From: JAWKZG01 sp041396125
Lineage (GTDB): Bacteria; Pseudomonadota; Gammaproteobacteria; Competibacterales; Competibacteraceae
Length of the DNA: 64,000 bases
NCBI GenBank assembly: GCA_041396125.1
Contig: JAWKZG010000007.1
Span: 210,580 to 274,579 of the forward strand
Reading direction: 5' to 3'
Part shown: positions 20,012-27,855 of the stretch, in pieces
Position numbering within the stretch: the first letter of the stretch is position 1
Layout: every line of letters begins with the position of its first letter
Notes under the pieces: generated by a model
Databases searched by the model: none
What the model saw: the letters and a program-made list of their open reading frames with translations, nothing else
What the model was told of the DNA's origin: nothing
Program-made: the position numbers and the translations under genes

Positions 20012-20647
20012 TTATTCGGTATGGACGAAGTCACGGCAGGCTTGCAGGATAATGCAGGTCGAAACGGCACCGGGGTCGGGGTGACCCAGGGAACGCTCGC
20101 CCAGTGTTTTGGCCTTGCCCAGGGTGGCGACCATATGACGGGTTTGCTCCAGACCAGCAGACGCTGCGGCGCTGACACGGTCCAGCACAGCCATCAGTCC
20201 GCCGCTGCTATCCGCCTCGGCAGCCTCGACGGCAGGCAATAGTACATCAACCATGGTTTTGTCGCCCGGTTGCGCCCGGCCCCGTGCCTGCACCCCATCC
20301 AGGCCGGCCCGCAGCATGCGGGTTAGCAGTGCTGCATCCAGCGTGTCAGCGTCTGTTGCGGCTTTTGCAGCACTGTTGAACAAGGTGCCGAACACCGCAC
20401 CAGCCGCGCCGCCGGTATTGCTCATAATGGTCCGCCCGGTGATTTTGAACAGCTCACCGATGGTGCTGGATTCAGCGCCCGCCAGGGCTTGTTGTACGGC
20501 TTCAAAACCACGCGCCATACCGATGCCGTGATCGCCATCGCCGATAGCGCGATCTGCGTCGGTCAGCTGTTCTTTTGCTGCAATCACGCGTGCAGCGACC
20601 AGCAGCAGCATCTGTCGGACGCCGGCAGAATCAAGCTGTTCGCTCAT
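20012..20647 (-). CDS. dhaL: Dihydroxyacetone kinase-type subunit L (nucleotide-binding)
   Basis: A 211-residue DhaL domain. It has the Mg/ADP-binding motif AIGDGDHGIGMARG (about 33-46), MSNTGGAAGAVFG and DKTMVDVLLPA. No DhaM phosphotransferase gene is in the window, so ATP rather than PEP may be the phosphate donor, as in DhaKL-like tetrose kinases. It lies 4 bases after dhaK. Confidence 0.92.
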   Translation of the reverse strand: MSEQLDSAGVRQMLLLVAARVIAAKEQLTDADRAIGDGDHGIGMARGFEAVQQALAGAESSTIGELFKITGRTIMSNTGGAAGAVFGTLFNSAAKAATDADTLDAALLTRMLRAGLDGVQARGRAQPGDKTMVDVLLPAVEAAEADSSGGLMAVLDRVSAAASAGLEQTRHMVATLGKAKTLGERSLGHPDPGAVSTCIILQACRDFVHTE

Positions 20648-20651
20648 ACGC

Positions 20652-21668
20652 CTAGCCCCGCAAACCGGTACGCATGAAGCCGAAAGAATCGGCGGGCTGA
20701 TCCAGGCAGTTTTTTAACTCCTCGTCCAACGCCATCAGGGTGATGGAAAACCCAGCCATTTCCTGGGTGGTGACGAAACTGCCGATGTCGGTGCTGTGCA
20801 CCACGATGCCCTGCTGTTCGAGGATTTGCCGGACCCGGCGGTTGACGATCAGCAGTTCCATCATGGTGGTGGCCCCCATATCGTTGATCAGCAGCGCCAC
20901 TTCGGAACCGGCCGCCAGCGGCTGATCGGCCAGAATACGCGCCATCACATCGTCGACCAGAGCGTCAGCCGGTTTCATTTTTTCACGCGATACGCCGGGT
21001 TCACCGTGTGCACCCATGCCGATCTCGATCTCGTCCTCGGCCAGCTCGAAAGTCAGCGCGCCGGTTTCCGGAATCGATCCGGCAGCGACGGCCACCGCCA
21101 TGGAGCGGGTATTGTCGCGGGCTTTGGCGGTAATCCGGTAGGCCTCATCGAGCGTGGCAGCCTTGGCGGTGGCGGCTCCGGCTACTTTCAGTACCAGTGC
21201 GTCGCCCGCGATACCACGGCGTTCTTCGCAGCGTTCCGGTGGTGCCGAGGCGACATCGTCCCAGACCCGCACGGTACGGATGGCGATGCCGTCGTCCTCG
21301 GCCATTTCGGCGGCGATGTCGAAATTCATATTGTCACCGGCATAGTTGCCGTACACGTATAAAACGCCTTTGCCGCGGTGAACCGCCTGTGTCGCGGCCA
21401 GGATGACGTCCGGGCTGGGGGCGGCGAAAATATTGCCGCAGGCTGCGCCGTCAGCCATGTTCGGGCCGATAAAACCATGAAAAACAGGCTCATGACCGCT
21501 ACCGCCGCCGATCAGCAGCGCTACTTTATCGTCCGGGATATCGGTTTTGATCAGCGCCGGCAAGCCGTCGATTTTATGTATCTGACCGTGGTAGGCGTAG
21601 ATCAGGCCGTCCAGCAGTTCCGGCACAACCTGCTTTGGATCATTGATGATTTTTTTGGGGTTTGCCAT
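20652..21668 (-). CDS. dhaK: Dihydroxyacetone kinase-type subunit K (substrate-binding)
   Basis: A 338-residue DhaK. GGGSGHEP (54-61) binds substrate, and His221 in GMGAHGEPGVSREK is the residue that forms the hemiaminal with the ketone. Relatives phosphorylate dihydroxyacetone, glyceraldehyde or erythrulose, and the sequence alone does not separate these. Its place straight after an ABC importer suggests that the imported substrate, or its oxidised product, is the kinase substrate. Confidence 0.93.
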   Translation of the reverse strand: MANPKKIINDPKQVVPELLDGLIYAYHGQIHKIDGLPALIKTDIPDDKVALLIGGGSGHEPVFHGFIGPNMADGAACGNIFAAPSPDVILAATQAVHRGKGVLYVYGNYAGDNMNFDIAAEMAEDDGIAIRTVRVWDDVASAPPERCEERRGIAGDALVLKVAGAATAKAATLDEAYRITAKARDNTRSMAVAVAAGSIPETGALTFELAEDEIEIGMGAHGEPGVSREKMKPADALVDDVMARILADQPLAAGSEVALLINDMGATTMMELLIVNRRVRQILEQQGIVVHSTDIGSFVTTQEMAGFSITLMALDEELKNCLDQPADSFGFMRTGLRG

Positions 21669-21680
21669 GCAATGTGCTCC

Positions 21681-21859
21681 TTATCCGGACTGGCCCCAGT
21701 CCGGCAGATGATCGAGAATGATGAAGCTCAAGGTGCCCAGCAGTACGACCGGGAAGCCGTAGCTGTAAAAACCACACTAAACGGCTGGCACAGCATCAGA
21801 CAACCGCCAAGAATGAGCAGTGTCGCCAGCTGATAGAGTCGTCTTTTGCTAATACCCAT
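21681..21859 (-). CDS. Small two-helix membrane protein, frameshifted; transporter-associated
   Basis: After adding one T in the T-run of the GTGGTTTTTACAGC context (about 21766-21772), the reverse strand gives a 59-residue protein: MGISKRRLYQLATLLILGG, a first hydrophobic helix, PFSVVFYSYGFPVVLLG, a second helix, then DHLPDWGQSG. AGGAGAG is well placed before the ATG and the gene sits 12 bases after the ATPase gene. Glycerol-type ABC operons often carry a small membrane protein (DUF2160) in their cluster; this may be an analogue but I see no clear homology. Confidence 0.6.
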
Positions 21860-21871
21860 CGCTGCTCTCCT

Positions 21872-22959
21872 TCAAGTCGTGGTGTGGCCCAGCCGCGCTC
21901 CGCTGCCAGCGTCGAACAGATAGACCTGCTGAGGGTAAAACGAAACCAGCAGGGATCACCCTGGCGGGCCGGAAAATCGATATCGACAACCTTGCGAAAA
22001 TACTGCTCGCCATGCTGTACCTGTACGGCCCGGTCGGTGCCGCGAAAATCAACCGCGTAAATATGGCCGGCCTGAAAGCCCTGAGCTTCATTCAGACTGA
22101 GTTCGATATCATCCGGCCAGACACCGAGCAGCAGGTGCTCCGGCAAGGCTTGCGGTAATGCGCCGGTCAGTTCGGTCAGGGCCAGGCTGGTGTGCTCGCC
22201 CAGCCGCAGCGTATTGCTGTCGCGCCGGGCCGGGAAAAAAGCCATGCACGGACTGCCCAGCAGCGCGCCTACACGGACATGCTGCGGGTCGCGGTAAAGT
22301 TCATTCAAGGTGCCCACCTGATACAGCTGGCCGTGCTCCAGAATACCGATACGATCAGCAATGGCAGCGGCACCGTGATAATCGTGGGTGGCGTACAGCA
22401 TGGTGGCGGCGTGGCGTTCATGCAGCCGACGCAGTTCCAGGCGTAATTCCTCCCGCAGCTTCAGATCCAGCGCGCTGAGCGGTTCGTCCAGCAGATAAAG
22501 CGCCGGCTGGCGGACAATCGCGCGGGCGATAGCGACCCGCTGACGTTCGCCGCCACTGAGGGTTTCCACATCTCGTTCCAGCAGGTGGTCAATATGCAGA
22601 TCACGCGCTACACGTTCCACCCGGCGACGGATTTCAGCCGCGCTCTGGCGGTATATCGCCGAGCGCAAAGGGAAGGCAATGTTATCGTGCACATTCAGGG
22701 TGGAAAAAAGATTGTAGCCCTCGAAAACCATACTCATATCCCGCACCATGGGATGCTGGTCGGTGATGTCGTGGGCATTGAACAACACTTGGCCGGTTTG
22801 TACCGATTCCAGACCGGCCACACATTGCAGGGTCGAGGATTTACCGGCACCCGTGGGGCCCAGCAGCACGAAGATTTCGTTCGGCTGTATCTCGAAACTG
22901 ATATTGTCCAGGGCGGTGGTAGTGCCGTAGCGTTTGCTGATATTCCTGAGTTCGAGCAC
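21872..22959 (-). CDS. Sugar/polyol ABC transporter ATP-binding protein 2, frameshift near C-terminus
   Basis: MalK/Ugp/Glp-type ATPase of about 362 residues. Walker A is GPTGAGKSS, the signature LSGGERQRVA, Walker B LYLLDEPLSALD, and the H-loop THDYHGA. A C-terminal TOBE-like regulatory region follows. The frame as given runs into nonsense after CWFRFT. Adding one base in the GGG/CCC run at 21933-21935 gives PQQVYLFD and a TGA at 21872-21874, right before the ribosome site of the small membrane gene. Starts 3 bases after the neighbouring ATPase gene ends. Confidence 0.92.
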
Positions 22960-22962
22960 CGT

Positions 22963-24078
22963 TCAGTCCTCCTCCGACCGCAGTTCGAGGCATTCGCCGG
23001 TGTTGCGGTCAAAAAACCGCAGTTGGCGCAGATCGAAGCAGATGGCTTCATCCGGGTTATGACCCGACATATGCGTACCGCTCTGGCTCTGGCCCTGATA
23101 CACCTTGTCATCGAGCTGAAAATCAAAGTAATGCTCACGCCCGATGCTGTAGCGATCAACAATGGGCGCTGTGAGCACACCGCTGCCGTTATGCCCTGCA
23201 GTATGCGTGGTCAGCGTGATGTGTTGCGGGCGAATGCCCAGCTTGAGCGGGCGGTCGCCCAGTCCGGTCAGGGTTTGCAGCAAACGGGGGCCAACGGTCA
23301 GCTGAGTACCTTCTGCCCCGAGCAGCAGGCGCTCGTTTTTGACGCTTATATCAATGAAATACATACCCGGCGAGCCAATAAAAAAACCGGCGAAATCGTT
23401 GGCCGGGTCTTCGTACATCTGTCGCGGCGTGCCGACCTGAACAATTTTGCCATCACGCATTAACACAATACGATCCGCCAGTGACATGGCTTCGCGCTGA
23501 TCATGGGTGACATAAACGGTAGTGAACCCCAGTTGTTTTTGCAGATGGCCCAGCTCCCAGCGCATTTCCTCGCGGAACTGTTCATCGATGGCTGACAGGG
23601 GCTCGTCGAGCAGTAGCACATTGGGCTCGCGTACCACGGCCCGCGCCAGTGCTACTTTCTGTCGGGCACCGGGTGGCAGACTGGCCGGAAAACGGTTGAG
23701 GATATCTTCCAGCCGGAACAGCTCGCTGATCCACTCCAGTTTGCGCGCAATGTCCTGGCGCGGCATGCCACGGGCTTTGAGCGGGAAACAGATATTATCC
23801 TTCACCCTGAGGTGCGGATAGAGTGCGATAAACTGAAAGACCATCGCGATATTGCTCTCGATGGGATGTTGCTCGTTAACGCGCTCGCCATTGAACAGTA
23901 TCTGCCCGCCAGTAGGGGCCTGCAGGCCGGCGATGCAGCGCAGGGTCGTGGTTTTGCCGCAGCCCGAGGGGCCCAGAAATACCACCATTTCGCCGTCGGC
24001 GATATCCAGATCGATACCGTCCACGGCAATAAAATCGCTGAAACGGACGCTTAGATCCCGTAGTTTTACTTCAGCCAC
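22963..24078 (-). CDS. Sugar/polyol ABC transporter ATP-binding protein 1, degenerate signature motif
   Basis: A 371-residue MalK-type ATPase with Walker A GPSGCGKTT, Walker B VLLLDEPLSAID and H-loop VTHDQREAMSL. The signature motif reads LPPGARQKVAL instead of LSGGQ, so it would form an asymmetric pair with the normal ATPase 2. A C-terminal TOBE domain is present (KLGIRPQHITL). Two different ATPases in one importer is the arrangement of glycerol GlpS/GlpT-type transporters. Confidence 0.92.
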   Translation of the reverse strand: MAEVKLRDLSVRFSDFIAVDGIDLDIADGEMVVFLGPSGCGKTTTLRCIAGLQAPTGGQILFNGERVNEQHPIESNIAMVFQFIALYPHLRVKDNICFPLKARGMPRQDIARKLEWISELFRLEDILNRFPASLPPGARQKVALARAVVREPNVLLLDEPLSAIDEQFREEMRWELGHLQKQLGFTTVYVTHDQREAMSLADRIVLMRDGKIVQVGTPRQMYEDPANDFAGFFIGSPGMYFIDISVKNERLLLGAEGTQLTVGPRLLQTLTGLGDRPLKLGIRPQHITLTTHTAGHNGSGVLTAPIVDRYSIGREHYFDFQLDDKVYQGQSQSGTHMSGHNPDEAICFDLRQLRFFDRNTGECLELRSEED

Positions 24079-24099
24079 ACAACACCTCAGTTCCGTTCC

Positions 24100-25002
24100 T
24101 CAATTTCGTTCACTTAGGGCTGTCAGATAGCGCACAAAAATCAATGACAGTCCGATGATAATGATCAACAAGATGACGGCCAGCGCCGAAGCCTCGCCGG
24201 TATAGAAATAACTGAACGCGGTTTTCGCCACCACGAACGACACGGTTTCGGTCGATGAACCCGGTCCGCCACCGGTTAGCGCGAAAAACAGATCATATTG
24301 TTTGAACGAGTCGATCAGGCGCAGCAGCAGGGCGATGAACAAAATAGGTGCGGATAAGGGCAGGGTGATACGAAAGAAACGAAAATTAGCGGAGGCACCA
24401 TCCACGTCTGCCGCTTCGTACAGTGCTGGCGGGATACCGCGAAACGCTGCTGTGGCCAGCAAAATCACGAACGGTGTCCACATCCAGGTATCGGCAATAA
24501 CGACCGCCCAGAGCGCGTTGTCAGTGACCCCCAGCCAGTTCAGCTTGTCGCCACCAAAGACGGTCAGCAGGTAGTTCACGACGCCCCATTCCGAATTGAA
24601 CATATAGCGCCACAGAAAACCGACCACAATAGGGCAGAGCATCATGGGCATCATCAAAACGGTGAACAGGAAATCCCGGCCGCGAAAATCCCGCTGCAGG
24701 AAATAGGCGACGGTAATCCCCAGCAGGAATTGTATGGTGACACTGAGCACTACAAACTGGCCGGTGAATATGAACCGTTCCCATAGCTCGGGATCGGTCA
24801 GCAGGAACTGGTAATTGTCCAGTCCGACGGACTCCGGCGACTGTGCCGAGCGGAGAATCGAGAAGCGCAGGAAACTGTAATTCAGCAGCGAAAAAAACGG
24901 ATAGATCACCATGAACAACAGGATCAGCAGACAGGGTGCCAGAAACGCTGTGCAGATAATCCGGTCGGATAAGGGTTTGGCAGTGGTTTTGGTTTTCATC
25001 AC
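24100..25002 (-). CDS. ABC transporter permease 1 (MalF/UgpA type)
   Basis: A 300-residue inner-membrane permease with about six transmembrane helices. The cytoplasmic EAA loop reads YEAADVDGASANFRFFRITLP (about 216-236), which contacts an ATPase. It sits between permease 2 (6 bases upstream) and ATPase 1 (21 bases downstream). Confidence 0.93.
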   Translation of the reverse strand: MMKTKTTAKPLSDRIICTAFLAPCLLILLFMVIYPFFSLLNYSFLRFSILRSAQSPESVGLDNYQFLLTDPELWERFIFTGQFVVLSVTIQFLLGITVAYFLQRDFRGRDFLFTVLMMPMMLCPIVVGFLWRYMFNSEWGVVNYLLTVFGGDKLNWLGVTDNALWAVVIADTWMWTPFVILLATAAFRGIPPALYEAADVDGASANFRFFRITLPLSAPILFIALLLRLIDSFKQYDLFFALTGGGPGSSTETVSFVVAKTAFSYFYTGEASALAVILLIIIIGLSLIFVRYLTALSERN

Positions 25003-25008
25003 ACCCTC

Positions 25009-25869
25009 TCAGCGTTTGCCCAGTACGCCGAAGGTCATGCCCATCAGCAGGTAATGCCGGATCAGATAGAAGAACACCGCGACCGGGATGATCAGAACAA
25101 CTCCCGCCGCGCAGATCTGAGTCCACTCAATGCCGGTCGAGCCCATCGCAGAAGCTACTCTGACGGGCAGGGTTTTGGCCTGGGTGGTGGAGATAATCGA
25201 GGCGAAGGCGAATTCGTTCCAGGCGAAAATAAAACAGAATCCGGCGGTAGCCGCGATACCGCCCTTGACCATCGGCAGCACGAATTTCCAGAACGCGTAC
25301 AACCGGGAATAACCGTTAATCATGGCGATTTTCTCGACTTCGCGCGGTACGCCGTCGAAAAACCCTTTCATGATCCAGGTAGCCAGCCCGACATTGATGA
25401 ACGTCGTGATAATAATCAGTCCGATACGAGTATCCGTGAGTCCCAGCTTTGAAAACATGACGTGATAGAACACCAGCACCGCGACCGGCGGAATCATGCG
25501 GGTTGACAGCACGAAGAACATGAAATCGCCCTTGCCACGGAAGTTGAAACGGGATGCGGCATAGCCCGCCAGAGTGCCAAAAAGCACGGCAAAGAAGGTA
25601 CCGCTGACCGAGACAATAATACTGTTGAGCAAGGCATCCACAATGCCGATGGCGGATGCAGTATCGGCTGCGGCGCCAACTCCGAAGACACTTTGATAAC
25701 CTGACAGGTCAGGCTCAAAAAACAGTCGTGGCGGCATCGCGAACAGATCTGCCCGCCCTTTGATGGAAGACAGCACCAGCCAGAACAGTGGCCCCATGCT
25801 GTAGAGCATATAAAGCGCGAGGAAGATTAACGGTAGCAAGGTCGAAACTGACCGGATAGTTTTCGGCAT
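25009..25869 (-). CDS. ABC transporter permease 2 (MalG/UgpE type)
   Basis: About 286 residues with six predicted transmembrane helices, starting at MPKTIRSVSTLLPLIFL. The EAA-loop equivalent is EVEKIAMINGYSRLYAFWKF, with Glu-Val-Glu in place of the usual Glu-Ala-Ala. The longer upstream reading lacks family character, so the ATG at 25869 is chosen, though its ribosome site is weak. The 163-base gap from the binding-protein gene contains a stem-loop. Confidence 0.9.
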   Translation of the reverse strand: MPKTIRSVSTLLPLIFLALYMLYSMGPLFWLVLSSIKGRADLFAMPPRLFFEPDLSGYQSVFGVGAAADTASAIGIVDALLNSIIVSVSGTFFAVLFGTLAGYAASRFNFRGKGDFMFFVLSTRMIPPVAVLVFYHVMFSKLGLTDTRIGLIIITTFINVGLATWIMKGFFDGVPREVEKIAMINGYSRLYAFWKFVLPMVKGGIAATAGFCFIFAWNEFAFASIISTTQAKTLPVRVASAMGSTGIEWTQICAAGVVLIIPVAVFFYLIRHYLLMGMTFGVLGKR

Positions 25870-25985
25870 CGTTCTGGTAGTACCCGACGTTGACAAGGTG
25901 ATTGCGGTTGGAAGAGGCCCGCGATACAGCCGCCCGCATTGCATTGGGCAGAAGAGAGCGCGCAACGGGCTCCTCTCTGGCTATA

Positions 25986-26016
25986 CGCTGCCGGCCGGAA
26001 AAATCCAGCCGGCGGC
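25986..26016 (-). promoter_or_regulatory. Intra-operon stem-loop between binding protein and permease genes
   Basis: GC-rich inverted repeat (GCCGCCGGC...GCCGGCAGC) around an ATTTTT loop. Such hairpins after binding-protein genes usually stabilise the upstream message or partly end transcription, so that the binding protein is made in excess. Confidence 0.45.
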
Positions 26017-26032
26017 TGCTCCAGCGGCTAGA

Positions 26033-27451
26033 TCAATTGAAAGGCAGTGCGACGACCTCGTCCTGACCTACCGGAGTAATGACCTGATCCGGTACTTCGG
26101 GCGGGTTTTCGGTGCGGGTGATGGTATAGCCGGCGCGTTGCAGGGTGCGTTCGTGCTTGCGGGCGGCATCGTCCAGTGCCTGCTGCACGGTTTTAGCACC
26201 GGAGACCGCATTGCTGACTTCTTCCTGCAATTGATCCAGCAGAATCGGATACTCCGGCAAGTGCCAATAATCGTTGGTGTACTGCATAGCGCGCGCAAAA
26301 TGCTGATTGTAGGCATTCAGATTTTGCCATTCCGGGCTGTCGATGACGGACTTCAGGCCGGTCTGGCAGACCTGAGCGTAACGCATCTGTTGTTCGGGCT
26401 GGAAATACCACTCCATGAACTTGGTCAGCGTCGGGAGTTTTTTCGAGTATTTGTTAATCCCCATGCCTTGCCCGCCGACGCTGAACTGGCGCCGGAATTT
26501 GCCATCACGACCAATGGCACCCGGCAGATTGCCAAAACCGGTGACTTCGGCAAATTTGTTGACGTTGGGATCGGCATTCGAACCGTTGAAGTAATACCAC
26601 TGCATGGCCATGGCGAGCTGGCCCTGCTGGAACGCGGCGTTGACTTCGTCCCAGCCCCAGTTGCTGGAACCGGGCGGGCCGAACTGGAACATATCGACAT
26701 AGAACTGAACCCCGTCGACCGATGCCGGAGAATTCAGGTAGCCATCAACTTCAAAGGTTTCGGGGTTGTAAAGCTCACCACCGAATGACCACATAAAGCT
26801 GTTGGAAGCGGTGGTGGCAAAATCGTATTCCCGTCCCCCCATCTGTCCCCAGCCGTACAGACCCTGCTCCGGGCGGGTAAAGAACTCGGCGATGTCACGG
26901 GCTTGCTGATACGTTTGAGGCGGTGCCAGATCGTAGCCATACTTGTCCTTGAAAGCCTGCTGTTCTGCGGCATCCTCGAACAGGTCCTGGCGATACATGA
27001 AACCGTAGGCATCCTGATTGACCGGTAAGCCCCAGTATTGACCCGAGCCATCGGGGTATTCACCGTAGCGTGCCAGGGTGGAGGGATCAAACAGATCGGC
27101 TGAGAGTGTATCCGAGCTGGCGAAAACTTCGTTGATGGAAACGGCATGGCCCGCGCCGGCAAATTCGGCGGTTGACTGGCTGTCCCACATGGCGAAATCG
27201 AAGGCATCGCCCTGGATGGCGAATTCCGATGCGATTTTGTTGTGCCATTCCGGCCCATACGGAACCAGTGCCGGTACCATTTCAACGCTTTTATCGGGGT
27301 AATCTCTGGCGATTTCTACCAATGCGTCGGCGCAGGTGCCTGCATGCCAGACGAAGGTCAGGGTTTCAGCATGTACCCAGGCGGAGCTCGAGAGTGCCAC
27401 AAGCGATGCGGAAACAGCGGTCCGAGCGCTCCAGGTGCGCATAAGCTGCAT
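26033..27451 (-). CDS. ABC transporter extracellular solute-binding protein (family 1)
   Basis: A 472-residue periplasmic binding protein. The signal peptide is residues 1 to about 24, with cleavage after WVHA. The mature part begins ETLTFVWHAG and carries family 1 features such as YGLPVNQDAYGFMYRQDLF-like lobes and a C-terminal ALDDAARKHERTLQRAG helix. AGGAGG lies 7 bases before the ATG at 27451, which decides the start over the longer ORF. It is the first gene of the ten-gene operon. The ligand is unknown; a small polyol or ketose is inferred from DhaKL. Confidence 0.92.
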   Translation of the reverse strand: MQLMRTWSARTAVSASLVALSSSAWVHAETLTFVWHAGTCADALVEIARDYPDKSVEMVPALVPYGPEWHNKIASEFAIQGDAFDFAMWDSQSTAEFAGAGHAVSINEVFASSDTLSADLFDPSTLARYGEYPDGSGQYWGLPVNQDAYGFMYRQDLFEDAAEQQAFKDKYGYDLAPPQTYQQARDIAEFFTRPEQGLYGWGQMGGREYDFATTASNSFMWSFGGELYNPETFEVDGYLNSPASVDGVQFYVDMFQFGPPGSSNWGWDEVNAAFQQGQLAMAMQWYYFNGSNADPNVNKFAEVTGFGNLPGAIGRDGKFRRQFSVGGQGMGINKYSKKLPTLTKFMEWYFQPEQQMRYAQVCQTGLKSVIDSPEWQNLNAYNQHFARAMQYTNDYWHLPEYPILLDQLQEEVSNAVSGAKTVQQALDDAARKHERTLQRAGYTITRTENPPEVPDQVITPVGQDEVVALPFN

Positions 27452-27495
27452 GAGTTGCCTCCTCAATTGATGGTGGTTTTGATCTCTATTTATGG

Positions 27496-27528
27496 GTAGG
27501 TATATCAACCTACTTGGTAAATTTACCA
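27496..27528. promoter_or_regulatory. Tandem palindromic operator candidates
   Basis: GTAGGT-N6-ACCTAC (27496-27513) is followed at once by the perfect 14-base palindrome TGGTAAATTTACCA (27515-27528). Both contain a GGTA...ACC core, spaced 17 bases start to start. They lie in the leader of the binding-protein gene and are the best candidates for binding by the operon's DeoR regulator. Confidence 0.55.
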
Positions 27529-27593
27529 GCAATAATGGGATTTGGGTACCCCGGCTCGCGATATTCTGGGGGAAAATATTCTTTTAGTATCAA

Positions 27594-27621
27594 TGTATAT
27601 TTAAAAATATAAATAATTCAA
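27594..27621 (-). promoter_or_regulatory. Predicted sigma-70 promoter of the ABC-DhaKL-aldolase operon
   Basis: On the reverse strand TTGAAT (27616-27621) and TATACA (27594-27599) are 16 bases apart, in an AT-rich stretch about 145 bases upstream of the binding-protein start. Moderate match. Confidence 0.4.
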
Positions 27622-27784
27622 CAATTTATTATTGTTTGCTTGATACCAAGCCGATTGGGATATTGGTGGCAATCGGTGGATCTGTAAGCGCGCTGATTAG
27701 CGTGGAGGGATGGCAGATGATGCACAGCTATTAAGATAATGTGCCTAATCTGACAGCTATAGCGATTATTCCTGTGTTCAGGCC

Positions 27785-27822
27785 CTGGATTCCTGCACCG
27801 GCGGGACTCCAGAAATGCTTAA
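27785..27822. repeat. Dispersed palindromic repeat, copy 2
   Basis: GGATTCCTGC...GGCGGGACTCC followed by AGAAATGCTTAA, a diverged copy of the repeat at 11868-11901. The rest of the gap 27622-27855 shows nothing else I can name. Confidence 0.55.
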
Positions 27823-27855
27823 GGTTTAACAGAAAACGGTACCGGAACGCCTGGA

